Shown piece by piece: positions 44,072 to 54,095 of a stretch of 64,000 nt of DNA. Origin of the DNA: Phycisphaerales bacterium. Lineage in GTDB: Bacteria > Planctomycetota > Phycisphaerae > Phycisphaerales > UBA1924. The translations under genes and the position numbers were made by a program. The notes below the pieces were generated by a model. The model worked only from the letters and a program-made list of their open reading frames with translations. It searched no databases and was not told where the DNA came from. Numbering within the stretch: the first letter of the stretch is position 1; every line of letters starts with the position of its first letter. The stretch is from contig JADLFE010000033.1 of NCBI GenBank assembly GCA_020845755.1, forward strand, positions 62,001-126,000, given 5' to 3'.

Positions 44072-45490
44072 TCAGCACTCGCTCACGCTCACCGAGACAT
44101 GCACCGCCAGGCCGCCCTCGGCCGTTTCCTTGTACTTGGCCTGCATGTCCTGGGCGGTTTCCCACATGGTCTTGACGACGTGATCGAGCGTGACCTTGGC
44201 GTGCGATGGATTGCCCTCGATCGCGATCTGGGCGGCGGTGATGGCCTTGATCGCGCCCATCGTGTTCCGCTCGATGCAGGGGATCTGTACCAGGCCCGCG
44301 ATGGGGTCGCAGGTCATGCCCAGGTGGTGCTCCATCGCGATCTCGGCGGCCATCAGCACCTGCTCGGGCGTGCCGCCCATGACCTGCGTCAATCCCGCGG
44401 CGGCCATGGCACTGGAGACACCGATCTCGGCCTGGCACCCGCCCATCGCCGCGGAGATCGTGGCGCCCTTCTTGAAGATGCTCCCCACCTCGGCGCTGGT
44501 GAGCATGAAGTCGTGGATGCCGCGGCGCGTGCTATCGCCGAAGAGGTCGTAGTACATCATCACCGCGGGGATCACTCCCGCGGCCCCGTTGGTCGGCGCG
44601 GTGACGACACGCCCGAAACTCGCGTTCTCCTCGTTCACCGCCAGGGCAAACGTGCTTACCCATTTCAGAATTCCCGCGAAGTCCCGACGCGAGTCTCGCA
44701 CTCGCTTCTTCCACTCCCGCATGTCCGTGCTCGTGTGGTTGTCGAGCAGGCGACGGTTCATCGCCGACCCGCGGCGCACAACGTTCAGCCCTCCGGGGAG
44801 CACGCCCTCGGCGTGGCACCCGCGGTGCACGCACTCCTGCATCACGTGCCAGATCCGCTCGAGCCCCTCGTCGATCCGCTCGTCGCTGCGCCACGTGCGC
44901 TCGTTCCGCCGCACGATCTCGGGGATGGACGCTCGCTCCGCCGCGCAGTGCGAGAGCAGTTCCTCCCCGCGCTCGATCGGGTGCGGGAGTTTGACGGCCC
45001 GCGCGCCGACCGGGGTCTCGCCTTCCTGCACTACGAACCCCCCGCCGACGGAGTAGTACGTCTCTTCGATCGTCGCGCCGTCGTCGAGCGTCGCCGTCAA
45101 CGTCATGGCGTTCGGATGGCGGGGCAGGCAGACATCGAAGCGGAAGACGATGTCGCGCGCCGGATCGAACTCGATCGGGTGCGTGGAGCCCACGGCCAAC
45201 TTCTTTCGCGCGCGGATGGAGTCGACCATTACGCCTATCGCGTCGGTATCGCAGGTCTCGGGGTCCTCCCCGGCAAGGCCGAGGATGACCGCGAAATCCG
45301 TGCCGTGCCCTTTGCCGGTCTTGGCGAGCGATCCGAACAGATCGCATCTCATGCGCGCGACGCGATCAGAAACGGTGCGCTGGCGCAGCACCTCGACGAA
45401 TCGCTGCGCCGCACGCCACGGGCCCATCGTGTGCGAACTCGACGGCCCGACACCGACCTTGAAGATGTCAAAGACACTGATCGCCTCCAT
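44072..45490 (-). CDS. sdaA: L-serine ammonia-lyase (single-chain, Fe-S)
   Basis: 472 residues from ATG 45490 with GGAGAGGAAT upstream; the frame is open to 45538 but this start matches the family. The N-terminal beta-domain starts SVFDIFKVGVGPSSSHTMGP and the catalytic domain has the cysteines of the 4Fe-4S cluster in GGCQAEIG, MTCDPIAGLVQIPC and the loop TAPTNGAAGVIPAV. It deaminates L-serine to pyruvate and ammonia. It is convergent with the T2SS operon. Confidence 0.95.
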   Translation of the reverse strand: MEAISVFDIFKVGVGPSSSHTMGPWRAAQRFVEVLRQRTVSDRVARMRCDLFGSLAKTGKGHGTDFAVILGLAGEDPETCDTDAIGVMVDSIRARKKLAVGSTHPIEFDPARDIVFRFDVCLPRHPNAMTLTATLDDGATIEETYYSVGGGFVVQEGETPVGARAVKLPHPIERGEELLSHCAAERASIPEIVRRNERTWRSDERIDEGLERIWHVMQECVHRGCHAEGVLPGGLNVVRRGSAMNRRLLDNHTSTDMREWKKRVRDSRRDFAGILKWVSTFALAVNEENASFGRVVTAPTNGAAGVIPAVMMYYDLFGDSTRRGIHDFMLTSAEVGSIFKKGATISAAMGGCQAEIGVSSAMAAAGLTQVMGGTPEQVLMAAEIAMEHHLGMTCDPIAGLVQIPCIERNTMGAIKAITAAQIAIEGNPSHAKVTLDHVVKTMWETAQDMQAKYKETAEGGLAVHVSVSVSEC

Positions 45491-45656
45491 ATTCCTCTCC
45501 GTGGCCGATCGCCCGGCCGCGATGGTAGTTTCGCTCACTTCCCCGCGAATATGGGACCTGTCATACCGATCGCAACCCGAATTGTTTGGTAAACCGGATG
45601 GTCTGGAGTATCTTCAGGTGGCGGCGTGGATCGTCGCCGGAACGAGAGGAGTGAAG

Positions 45657-46631
45657 ATGGGCATGCATCATTCCCTGCGCCTCGCGGCGTTGGTTGTTGC
45701 GTTCGTCGCGGGATTGACCGCGTCCGTGTCCGCGCAGACCTGCCACCAGGTCATCGTCGCCAGCAATTCCAGCGACGATCTGCTGGTGTTCAACTCGGAT
45801 GGTTCGTTCGACCACCAGTCCGCCGGCGTGATGGCCGGCAATTGCTACATGACCTACGGCCCGGACGGGAACATCTACGCGTCCGACACCGCCACCGACG
45901 CCGTCTATCGGTACAACGGGCGCACGCTCGCGCCCATGGGCGTCTTCGTCCCCTCAGCCAGCGCCGGGCTCAATGACCCGCAGGGTCTGTGCTTTGGGCC
46001 CGATGGAAATCTCTACGTCACGTCCGTCGGCGCTGGCACGCCGAAGGTCCTTCGATTCAACGGCACGACCGGCGCGTTCATCAACTACTTCGTGCCCGTC
46101 GCCGCCCCCGTGCCCGGCGGCATCACGTTCGGCCCCGACGGCAACCTCTACTACGTCTGCAATACCTGCCAGGATGTTCAGTTGTACAACGGCACGACCG
46201 GGCAATACCTCGGCCTGTTCGTCAAGGGTCAGCAGTCCGACTCGCCCAAACGCCCGCGCGGCATCTGCTTCGGGCCCGACGGCAACCTCTACATCACCTG
46301 CGCCTCCACCGACGACTGCATCCGCCGCTACGACGGGCACACCGGCCTCTTCATCGACATCTTCGCGATCGGCGGCCTCGATGATCCGCTCGATCTCGCC
46401 TTCACACCCTGGGGCACCCTCCTGGTTTCCGGAAGCCTCACGAGCAACGTGCAGCAGTTCAACGCCTCCACCGGCGCGCTCATCGGAACATTCGTCTCGC
46501 CTGGCGAAGGGAACGCCGGCGCGCCCAGCGGCCTGCTCGTGCTCCGCGCGCCCGCCGACTTCAACGCCGACGGATTCGTCAACGCCCTCGACTACGACGC
46601 CTTCGCCGAACACTTCGAGGCCGGCTGCTGA
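45657..46631 (+). CDS. Secreted NHL/SMP-30-like beta-propeller with a single GC-dockerin repeat
   Basis: 324 residues from ATG 45657 with GAGAGGAG upstream. Signal peptide about 1-25 (VSAQ). Six NHL-like repeats of the type GPDGNIYASDTATDAVYRYN and GPDGNLYVTSVGAG form a beta-propeller. The C-terminus has only one dockerin repeat (ADFNADGFVNALDYDAFAEH) and ends FEAGC; other dockerin proteins in the window carry two. It is likely an extracellular binding or lactonase-like protein. Confidence 0.85.
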   Translation: MGMHHSLRLAALVVAFVAGLTASVSAQTCHQVIVASNSSDDLLVFNSDGSFDHQSAGVMAGNCYMTYGPDGNIYASDTATDAVYRYNGRTLAPMGVFVPSASAGLNDPQGLCFGPDGNLYVTSVGAGTPKVLRFNGTTGAFINYFVPVAAPVPGGITFGPDGNLYYVCNTCQDVQLYNGTTGQYLGLFVKGQQSDSPKRPRGICFGPDGNLYITCASTDDCIRRYDGHTGLFIDIFAIGGLDDPLDLAFTPWGTLLVSGSLTSNVQQFNASTGALIGTFVSPGEGNAGAPSGLLVLRAPADFNADGFVNALDYDAFAEHFEAGC

Positions 46632-46778
46632 CCACGCGACGCCTGACAGCCCCGACGGGCACGCCCAGTTGTTCACGCGCCGGCGACGCGTCGTCCGATC
46701 CCGGTCCCCCCGGTACGGTTGTGGCCTGACGCGCGGGTATGTCAAGGTCTCGCCCCACACACGGAGATACCATCATCC

Positions 46779-47006
46779 ATGGACGACCCTCGCCGCGAAG
46801 ACCCGGGGGCATCGAAGAGCCTGATGCGTTCGCTCGGAGAGTTCGTCGGGCACATTACGCGTGCGGTCAAGACCGACGTGACGCCCGACCTGCGCCAGCG
46901 CCTCGAAGTCCGACGCGACGTGCAGGAAGCCGTCGCTGATACGCCCGGCGGGCAAGTCGTGCTTCGCCGAACCACCATCGACGAGATCGAACGGCCCCTC
47001 CCGTAG
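46779..47006 (+). CDS. Small hypothetical protein (75 aa)
   Basis: 75 residues from ATG 46779. The soluble charged sequence has LMRSLGEFVGHITRAVKTDV and QVVLRRTTIDEIERPL. It looks like the short planctomycete proteins of unknown function that carry a VxLRRTxxDE-type stretch. There is no signal peptide or membrane helix. An Arg-rich acidic/basic mix could mediate protein or nucleic-acid binding. No function is assigned. Confidence 0.55.
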   Translation: MDDPRREDPGASKSLMRSLGEFVGHITRAVKTDVTPDLRQRLEVRRDVQEAVADTPGGQVVLRRTTIDEIERPLP

Positions 47007-47062
47007 CCGGGCCCCGTACGACGCGGAACCATCGCTTCCCAATAACGTTTCCCAAAAACAGC

Positions 47063-47119
47063 AACAGCAGCCGGCCTCCTCTTTCTCCCTCCTCGGAGCA
47101 GAAAAAGCCCGCTGCTGTT
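47063..47119 (-). terminator. Large hairpin, likely terminator for the transferase gene
   Basis: AACAGCAGCCGGC (47063-47075) pairs with GCCCGCTGCTGTT (47107-47119) with one mismatch in 13 across a 31-base loop that itself contains CTCC and GGAG. On the minus strand the stem is followed by GCTGTTTTTGGG. It lies about 125 bases beyond the stop at 47244, so it could instead be a structured RNA end. Confidence 0.5.
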
Positions 47120-47243
47120 ACCGGCGAATACCCCTCGGAAACCCCGGGGGCGATTCGTGGGACACGAACGTACCGCGTCTGATATCGCAGATCAATACAT
47201 TCGCGCAAAGTCCGCTGTAAGTATTCAGAAAATGCCACCAGAA

Positions 47244-48887
47244 TTAATCTGTGTCAGTTTTTATCGGACTACGAGTGAGTTCTGATGGTCTTCCCAACGA
47301 CTCGAATCGCGGCGGAGCCAGCAAAAGAAATGTGAACTTTGCCGCCGCGGCCTCTCCGACGCGCTCCCGCCCGGCCTGGCACGTTGACGCCTCGGCGCCG
47401 CCCTCATCCGATCGGACGAGCAGCCACGCGCCGCTCGCCGCGGCGGGAGTCACACCGCCCAGTGACACCCAGCGCGCCCGAACACGCACGCCACGCTCCG
47501 TTGCCTTGCGACGGCACCACTCCAGCACTTCCGGACGTGCTTCGATTGAATTGTCCGCCCAGATTTCAGCCGTTGTCTCGCCCCGTGCCGTCGCTCGCTC
47601 CGCCAGCACTTCGCCGAGTTTTTCACCCGCACCCCGCCCGCTGTTGCGATCGCGGCTTCGCTCCATGACCTGCGCCCCCAGCACCGCCGCCACCGCCATT
47701 ACCGCGCCCAGCCGCGACGGTCCGCCCAGCATCATCGCCCGCGCGATCCGCGAACGCTTCTCGCCGAATCCGCCCCGCGCACCCCACGCCACATATCCGA
47801 CCACGGGCGGCACAAGCGTGAGCACCGGCATCGCGTACCTCGGGTTGGTCACCCCCGCCAGCGTCAACGCCGCCACCCCCAGAAGCGCCCCGATCGAAAG
47901 GATCCGGGCGGCATCGTGCGCCACGCGCGCTCCCTCTCCTGCATCTCGCTCGGCGTGCGCGTCACGCCCGAACACAAAGAGCAGCGCCGCCGCCGCGGGC
48001 ATCACGCTCGCCAGCGACACGATCGGCATGAGCGGCAACCCGGTGGCCCAGCCCGGGCCGTACAGAAACTCCCCCACGCTCTGCCGAACCACGGGCGCAA
48101 GCGGGTCAAGCGGCAACGCGGCGATCGCTCGCTCGGCCATCCACACCCACGCGCCAAACACCGCCGCGCCCAGGAGCAATCCCGCGACCACCGCGGGCCG
48201 AAACACCACCCGCGCCGAGCGAGTCACGACCAGTCCCGCGACCAGCGTCGCGCCGATCGCACCGGCGCACGCGGGCCCCTTCACAAGCAACGCCCCCCCA
48301 CCGCACAGCCCCACGCCCGCCAGCGTGATCCAGCGTATGGCCGAGCCCGCCACGTCACCCGCTCGCCAACGCGCGATCGCGTCCACCACCAGCAGGCACG
48401 CGGCCTGCGTCAGCGCGTTATTGAGCGACTCGATCTCAGCGCTTCGTCCCACGGACCACCAGAGCGGGGTGATCGCCTGCGCCAACCCAGCCGCCAATCC
48501 GCCCGCGCTCCCAAACCAGCGCCTCGTCACAACGAACACCACCAGCGCCGAGGCGGTCATCGCGGTCGCAGAGACCGCGCGGGCCGAGAACTCGTTCTCG
48601 CCGAGGACCCGTGCCGATGCCGCGATCGCCCAGAACATGCCCGGCGGCTTGCGGACATACACCCGCTCGAACATCCGTGGCACGAGCCACTCGTCGCTCC
48701 GCGCCATCTCCCATCCAGGGATGGCACGATGCCCCTCGCTCATCGACAGGCCGCTCGATCCCAGCCTCACCCAATACACGGCGGCGCACACCAACAGGAT
48801 CAAAACCACGGCCCATGGCCAGCGCGGGCCTTGCCGCCCGTGCCCCACAGACGCAGTTCCATATTGGTGCCTTTCCCCCGACTTCAC
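47244..48887 (-). CDS. ArnT/PMT-family (GT39/83-like) membrane glycosyltransferase
   Basis: About 547 residues; GTG 48887 is chosen but TTG 48905 and a GTG at about 48848 are possible because no clear ribosome site is seen. Around 11 transmembrane segments begin at WPWAVVLILLVCAAVYWV. The first periplasmic loop (SMSEGHRAIPGWEMARSDEW, YVRKPPGMFWAIA) has the Glu/Asp and KPP pattern of ArnT-like polyprenyl-phosphate-sugar transferases. It probably transfers a lipid-linked sugar to a lipid or protein acceptor on the periplasmic side. Confidence 0.8.
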   Translation of the reverse strand: MKSGERHQYGTASVGHGRQGPRWPWAVVLILLVCAAVYWVRLGSSGLSMSEGHRAIPGWEMARSDEWLVPRMFERVYVRKPPGMFWAIAASARVLGENEFSARAVSATAMTASALVVFVVTRRWFGSAGGLAAGLAQAITPLWWSVGRSAEIESLNNALTQAACLLVVDAIARWRAGDVAGSAIRWITLAGVGLCGGGALLVKGPACAGAIGATLVAGLVVTRSARVVFRPAVVAGLLLGAAVFGAWVWMAERAIAALPLDPLAPVVRQSVGEFLYGPGWATGLPLMPIVSLASVMPAAAALLFVFGRDAHAERDAGEGARVAHDAARILSIGALLGVAALTLAGVTNPRYAMPVLTLVPPVVGYVAWGARGGFGEKRSRIARAMMLGGPSRLGAVMAVAAVLGAQVMERSRDRNSGRGAGEKLGEVLAERATARGETTAEIWADNSIEARPEVLEWCRRKATERGVRVRARWVSLGGVTPAAASGAWLLVRSDEGGAEASTCQAGRERVGEAAAAKFTFLLLAPPRFESLGRPSELTRSPIKTDTD

Positions 48888-49046
48888 GCCGGATGGTACG
48901 GGCAATCAGTTGTGATCCGTCCGACCAACCCGGATTTGGGGGGTGGAAGGTCCGATCAATCCCCGATGTCCACAGGCGATCCACATGCATCGACACCCGG
49001 CGCGCGCAATTTGGGCAACCTCCCCCAAGAACCCCCGCGTATCCCT

Positions 49047-49074
49047 TTGTTCAGGCCTCGTCCGCCGGTATGGT
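49047..49074 (+). promoter_or_regulatory. Candidate promoter for the M1 peptidase gene
   Basis: TTGTTC (49047-49052), a 16-base spacer and TATGGT (49069-49074), about 80 bases upstream of the gene. The same -10 variant, TATGGT, is found before the repressor gene. Match is moderate. Confidence 0.35.
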
Positions 49075-49152
49075 GGGAGGCGGGTGTGCGCCCATGGCCA
49101 GAGGCCTCCGGGCCCGCCGTGGGGATGGCTGCTCGCCAAAGGGAGTGTTGAA

Positions 49153-51447
49153 ATGTCCACGCGCCGAATGATCCAGACCCTGCTCTTGGCCGCTCTCTCC
49201 ACCGCTTCGCCCGCGTTGGCGCAAGTACATGATGATTGCGAACCGACCTGTGGCAAGGCCAAGATGCTCAAGAAGTTCTGGGCCGAGGGCCTCAACCCAG
49301 ACGGTTCGCCGATCATCCTCGGCGATCAGGGCAACGGCACGCGTGAAGCCTCCGAGGCCACCGACGTCCTGCACAACAACCTCGACATCGAGGTCTTCCC
49401 GTCCACCAGCGTCATCACCGGCACCAACACCATCACCGTCAAGAGCAACGTCAACAACCTGACGCAGTTCACCTTCCGCCTGCGCTCCAACTATTCCATC
49501 ACCTCCCTGAAGGTCGACAACGTCAACGCCACCGCCGCCGCGGTGGGCTCGTACGGCCGGCAGATCACCCTTCCCCATGCCTACAACGCCGGTGACATCT
49601 TCACCGTCGCGATTGCATACACCGGCACCGCAGTCTCGCGCGGCTTCGGCTCCATCGAGTTCACCACGCTGGGCGGGCAGCCCGCCGTCTTCTCGCTCAG
49701 CGAGCCCTACTTCGCCGCCACGTGGTGGCCCACCAAGGACGGCGACTTCGGCGCCCCGGGCGACAACGCGGACAAGTTCACCATGGAACTCGCTGTCACA
49801 GCGCCCAACACCCTGACCACCGCGTCCAACGGCGTGCTCCAGGGTGTCGACGCTCTCTCGGGCAACCGTTCCAAGTACCGCTGGAAGACCGACTATCAGA
49901 TCGCGCCCTACCTCGTTTCCTTCGGCACCGCCAAGTACAACACGTGGACCAAGACGTACAACTACGGCTCGGGCACCATGCCCGTCATGTTCTACCTCTC
50001 CCCCACCAGCGACACCACGGCGTACCGCACCGCGTGGGAGAAGTGCATCCCCATGATGGAGGTGTACAAGACCGTCTACGGCCTGTACCCATTCGTCAAC
50101 GAGAAGTACGGTCTCTATGAGTTCACCTTCGGCGGCGGCATGGAGCACCAGACCATCACCGGGCAGCAGGGTAACTCCGAGAGCCTGACCTCCCACGAAC
50201 TCGGGCACCAGTGGTGGGGCGACATGGTCACGTGCAAGACCTGGAATGACATCTGGCTGAACGAAGGCTTCGCGACCTACAGCACCTGCCTGTGGGAGGA
50301 ACGCAAGAGCGGCACCATCAACTCGGCCGCGTATAAGAGCGCCCTGTCCGCCAACCGCCCCGGGACGGTCGCCGGCACCGTGTACTGCTACGACGTCACC
50401 GACATGAATCTCATCTTCAGCGGCGACAATTCATACTCCAAGGGCTGCTGGGTCCAGCACATGCTCCGCGGCGTGATGGGCGACACCAACTTCTTCAACG
50501 GGCTGGCCGCGTACCGCGCCGCGTTCGAGGGGTCCGCCGCCATCACCGATCAGTACGCCGCGATCATGTCCGCCGCCGCCGGCGAGGACCTGGCGTACTT
50601 CTTCCAGGAGTGGGTCTACGAGAACGGCGCGCCCAAGTACCAGTACGCGTATCAGAACGTCGCCATCAACGGGCAGAACTACCTTCGCCTCTACCTCAAG
50701 CAGAACCAGACGGCGTCCTACGGCGTGTTCAACATGCCCGTCCCCGTGCGCATCAACCACTCGGGCGGCCCGACCAACACCAAGGTCCGCAACGACTCGC
50801 TCACCGAGCACTTCCTCATCCCAATCCCCGCCAGCGCTACCTCGATCTCGATCGACCCCGACACATGGATCCTCCACGAGGGGATCACCGCGACGACCTA
50901 TGTGCAGGGTCCCGCCAAGGTCGCGCAGGCCTCGCCGTTGCTTGGCTCGTCCACGCCGGATTCCTCCGCGCCCTCGGCGATCACGATCTACTTCAGCGAC
51001 AACGTGACGATCTCCGGCGCCGACATTTCGGTGATGCGCAACGGCTCTCCGTTCCCGGTGACGCTGTCGTACAACTCGGGCACGTTCGCCGCCACGCTCG
51101 ACGCCGGCGCGCCGCTCCCGGCGGGCGACTACGTCGTGACGGTCTCGGACAACGTGAAGACCGCGACCGGCGCGATCAAACTCGACGGCGAGATCGCACA
51201 GGCCGAGAGCCCCTCGTCGCTTCCCTCGGGCGAAGGGCTGGCGGGCGGCAACGCGGTGTGGGCGTTCGAGATCACCGCGACCTGTGCCGCGGACTTCAAC
51301 GGAGACGGCTTCGTGAACGCGCTGGACTATGACCAGTACGCGGAGATGTTCGAGACGGGCGATCCGGGCGCGGATTTCAACCACGACGGGTTTGTCAACG
51401 GGCTGGACTATGACCTGTTCGCGGAACACTTTGAGGCGGGGTGCTGA
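49153..51447 (+). CDS. Secreted M1-family aminopeptidase with Ig-like and GC-dockerin domains
   Basis: 764 residues from ATG 49153. Signal peptide about 1-23 (ALAQ). The N-terminal beta-domain leads to the M1 catalytic domain: GGGMEHQTI, zinc motif HELGH (H348, E349, H352), third ligand E371 in WLNEGF after 18 residues, and a helical half. A SbsA-like Ig domain (about 600-690, TIYFSDNVTISGADISV) precedes two dockerin repeats, ADFNGDGFVNALDYDQYAEM and ADFNHDGFVNGLDYDLFAEH, ending FEAGC. It trims peptides outside the cell. Confidence 0.92.
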   Translation: MSTRRMIQTLLLAALSTASPALAQVHDDCEPTCGKAKMLKKFWAEGLNPDGSPIILGDQGNGTREASEATDVLHNNLDIEVFPSTSVITGTNTITVKSNVNNLTQFTFRLRSNYSITSLKVDNVNATAAAVGSYGRQITLPHAYNAGDIFTVAIAYTGTAVSRGFGSIEFTTLGGQPAVFSLSEPYFAATWWPTKDGDFGAPGDNADKFTMELAVTAPNTLTTASNGVLQGVDALSGNRSKYRWKTDYQIAPYLVSFGTAKYNTWTKTYNYGSGTMPVMFYLSPTSDTTAYRTAWEKCIPMMEVYKTVYGLYPFVNEKYGLYEFTFGGGMEHQTITGQQGNSESLTSHELGHQWWGDMVTCKTWNDIWLNEGFATYSTCLWEERKSGTINSAAYKSALSANRPGTVAGTVYCYDVTDMNLIFSGDNSYSKGCWVQHMLRGVMGDTNFFNGLAAYRAAFEGSAAITDQYAAIMSAAAGEDLAYFFQEWVYENGAPKYQYAYQNVAINGQNYLRLYLKQNQTASYGVFNMPVPVRINHSGGPTNTKVRNDSLTEHFLIPIPASATSISIDPDTWILHEGITATTYVQGPAKVAQASPLLGSSTPDSSAPSAITIYFSDNVTISGADISVMRNGSPFPVTLSYNSGTFAATLDAGAPLPAGDYVVTVSDNVKTATGAIKLDGEIAQAESPSSLPSGEGLAGGNAVWAFEITATCAADFNGDGFVNALDYDQYAEMFETGDPGADFNHDGFVNGLDYDLFAEHFEAGC

Positions 51448-51681
51448 CGCGCGTGCGTCTGGCATTCCAGCAGGCCGCCGGCGTGAGCGTCCGCGGCGTG
51501 TGATCAGCGTCGCGTGCCCGGGTGGGAACACTCCGATCCTGGATGACTTTGGGACTCGGGCGGAACCCGTGCGTGGACACGTCCGATAGGAACGATGTGG
51601 ACGGCGTGGGGAGTCCGCGCGCCGAGCCGCGGGCGGTTCATGCGACGGCCGGTGGGACTCGACTCCATCGAAGGAGGCAGG

Positions 51682-54066
51682 ATGAAGACGTTTAATCGGA
51701 TCGGATCGGCATCTCTGGCGGGTCTGCTGGCGCTTGGGCTGGGCGGATGTTCGCTCGAGCCGGTCGAGTCGACGATGGAGCTGGATGAACTCGCCGTGGA
51801 CGGGCGGCTCCCGGCCGTCAAGCCGGAGGGGATCATCGTCACACGCGGCGCGCGTGAGGAGCACGAGTCCGGCCCGCCGCCGTATGGCTATATCAAGATC
51901 ATCGGCGAGCCGGTGCCCAATTGGACGTGGGGGGGCGCGCAGACGCGTTCGGGGCTCAATTGGACGTTTATCGGTCCCAAGCCCATGGCCAGCGAGTACT
52001 GGTCGGGCGAGGGGAATGCGGGCGGGCACATCGCGGCCATCGCACCGCACCCGACCGATGCCAACACGTGCTACATCGCGGCCGACACCGGCGGCATCTG
52101 GAAGACGACCGACGGGGGGACGAACTGGACGCCGATCAGCGACCAACTCTCGGTGCTGAACCACGACGCGATCGCGATCGATCCGCAGAGCCCGAACACG
52201 ATCTACATCGGCACGGGCTCGACACACTCGGGCGCGACGGGCGACGGCGTGTTCAAGTCCATCGACGCCGGCGCGACCTGGAGCCGGATCGGAACAACCG
52301 CGCAGGTCGGCGGGGAGCAGAACTGCATCGTTGTGCATCCGCAGAGTGCGGGAACGATCCACGTCACGGGCTCGGGGGGCTACTACCGCACGCTGAACGG
52401 CGGGAGCACGTGGACGCGGATCATCACCTCCGCGTGCTCGTCGGTGGCGATCCATCCCACATCGCCCAATATCGTGTACATCGGGCGCAACGGGCAGGGG
52501 GTGTACAAGTCGACGGCCGAGGGCTCGTCGCCAGTGAAACTCGCCGGCGGCCTGCCGACGTCGGGGTTCTCTCAGGTGCTGGTCTCGATCGCCAAGTCGA
52601 ACCCGCAGGTGCTGTACGCCGCGTTCCTTTCCGGCGGCGGTATCGAGGGTCTGTATCGCACCGGGGACGGCGGGACCACCTGGACCAAGTTGACCAGCGC
52701 GCCCAACTTCCCGAACCCGCAGGGATACTGGAACGCGTACGTGGCGATCGATCCGACCAACGAGAACAAACTCTTCGTGGGCGGCGTGGACTCGCGCTAC
52801 GCCGACGTAGGCATCTCGCGTTCGCTCGACGGCGGCGCGACGTGGAGCGAGGTCGCGGTCGGTCCGCCCTCGGTTCACCCCGACCACCACTGCATGGCGT
52901 TCGGGCCGACGGGCGTGATCTGGGAGGGCAACGACGGTGGCGTGTGGAAGAGCACCAACGGGGGCACGAACTGGACCAACTGCAACGCGACGCTCGCCGC
53001 GGCCCAGATCTACAACCTCGTGCAGCATCCGTCGCTGACGCTGCGTGCCCTGGGCGGGACGCAGGACAACGGCACGCCGGAGCGTGCGTCGAGTTCGACC
53101 TCGTGGGCCCAGTTGCAGGTCGGCGACGGCGGATACAGCGTCTTCGACCCGTCCACGACGACGAATCGCCGCTACACGACGTACGTCTACCTCAGCATCA
53201 CGCGCTGGACGAACTCATCGTCCAAGGGCATCTCGGGCGGATGGGGATCCGACCCGGTGAACTTCATCGCGCCTCTGGTGGGCGACCCCAACACGGGATC
53301 GAACCTGCTGGGCGGCACCAACCGCATCTGGCGCACCACCAACGCCTCCGCGACCACGCCAACGTGGACCGCGATCTCAACGAGCGCTGTCGGCGCGGGG
53401 GGCACGATCAACGCGATCGCGGTCGCGACCGGCGCATCGAACACGATCTATTCCGGCTCGTCGACGGGAAAGGTCTACGTCACGACCGACGCCACAACAT
53501 GGAACAATCGCTCGACCGGGCTGCCGAGCGGGCAGATTTCCGACATCGTGATCTCGCCGAGCGCGCCGGGGACGGCGTATGTCGCGTTCTACAACACCTC
53601 GGGCAACCGTGTGCTCAGGACGACGGACTACGGCGTGACGTGGACGACCATGAGCACGGGCCTGCCCTCGGGCGTGAGCGCCGGGTCGCTCGCGGTGGAC
53701 TTTGCGTTCACTCCGCCGACCTTGTATGTCGGCGCGGGCGCGGGGATGTACTACTCCAGCGACAACGGCGCGTCGTGGACCAAGAACAACGCGACGCTTC
53801 CGAACGTGAACGTCGCGGATCTGTTCATCGATCCGATCGCGCGCACCATCACGGCCGGGACGTACGGTCGCGGCGCGTGGATGGCGAGCCTGCCGCAGCC
53901 CTGCCCGGCGGACTTCAACCACGACGGATTCGTCAACGCGCTGGACTACGACCAGTTCGCCGAGTTGTTTGAGACGGGCGACCTGGGCGCGGACTTCAAC
54001 CAGGACGGCTTTGTGAACGCGCTGGACTACGACGATTTCGCCGAGCACTTCGAGTCGGGCTGCTAA
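51682..54066 (+). CDS. BNR/sialidase-like repeat lipoprotein with GC-dockerin
   Basis: 794 residues from ATG 51682 (AAGGAGG upstream). The lipoprotein signal ends LGLGGC (Cys23). Many BNR/Asp-box repeats are seen (TTDGGTNWTPIS, SIDAGATWSRIG, TLNGGSTWTRII, STNGGTNWTNC, SSDNGASWTKNN), giving two stacked beta-propellers as in VPS10/YCF48-like proteins. Two dockerin repeats end FESGC. It is likely a surface glycan-binding or glycosidase-like protein. Having both a lipobox and a dockerin tag is unusual. Confidence 0.85.
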   Translation: MKTFNRIGSASLAGLLALGLGGCSLEPVESTMELDELAVDGRLPAVKPEGIIVTRGAREEHESGPPPYGYIKIIGEPVPNWTWGGAQTRSGLNWTFIGPKPMASEYWSGEGNAGGHIAAIAPHPTDANTCYIAADTGGIWKTTDGGTNWTPISDQLSVLNHDAIAIDPQSPNTIYIGTGSTHSGATGDGVFKSIDAGATWSRIGTTAQVGGEQNCIVVHPQSAGTIHVTGSGGYYRTLNGGSTWTRIITSACSSVAIHPTSPNIVYIGRNGQGVYKSTAEGSSPVKLAGGLPTSGFSQVLVSIAKSNPQVLYAAFLSGGGIEGLYRTGDGGTTWTKLTSAPNFPNPQGYWNAYVAIDPTNENKLFVGGVDSRYADVGISRSLDGGATWSEVAVGPPSVHPDHHCMAFGPTGVIWEGNDGGVWKSTNGGTNWTNCNATLAAAQIYNLVQHPSLTLRALGGTQDNGTPERASSSTSWAQLQVGDGGYSVFDPSTTTNRRYTTYVYLSITRWTNSSSKGISGGWGSDPVNFIAPLVGDPNTGSNLLGGTNRIWRTTNASATTPTWTAISTSAVGAGGTINAIAVATGASNTIYSGSSTGKVYVTTDATTWNNRSTGLPSGQISDIVISPSAPGTAYVAFYNTSGNRVLRTTDYGVTWTTMSTGLPSGVSAGSLAVDFAFTPPTLYVGAGAGMYYSSDNGASWTKNNATLPNVNVADLFIDPIARTITAGTYGRGAWMASLPQPCPADFNHDGFVNALDYDQFAELFETGDLGADFNQDGFVNALDYDDFAEHFESGC

Positions 54067-54095
54067 GGAAAGACGGACACGAACGTGCTGATTTC

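Noticed and set aside
44056-44073. Hairpin GACGCC-N6-GGCGTC between the T2SS operon and sdaA as terminator
   Set aside because: Short stem, no T run on either side, and it overlaps the sdaA stop codon.
50431-53028. 865-residue minus-strand frame
   Set aside because: Arg/Val/His-rich shadow opposite the M1 peptidase and BNR genes.
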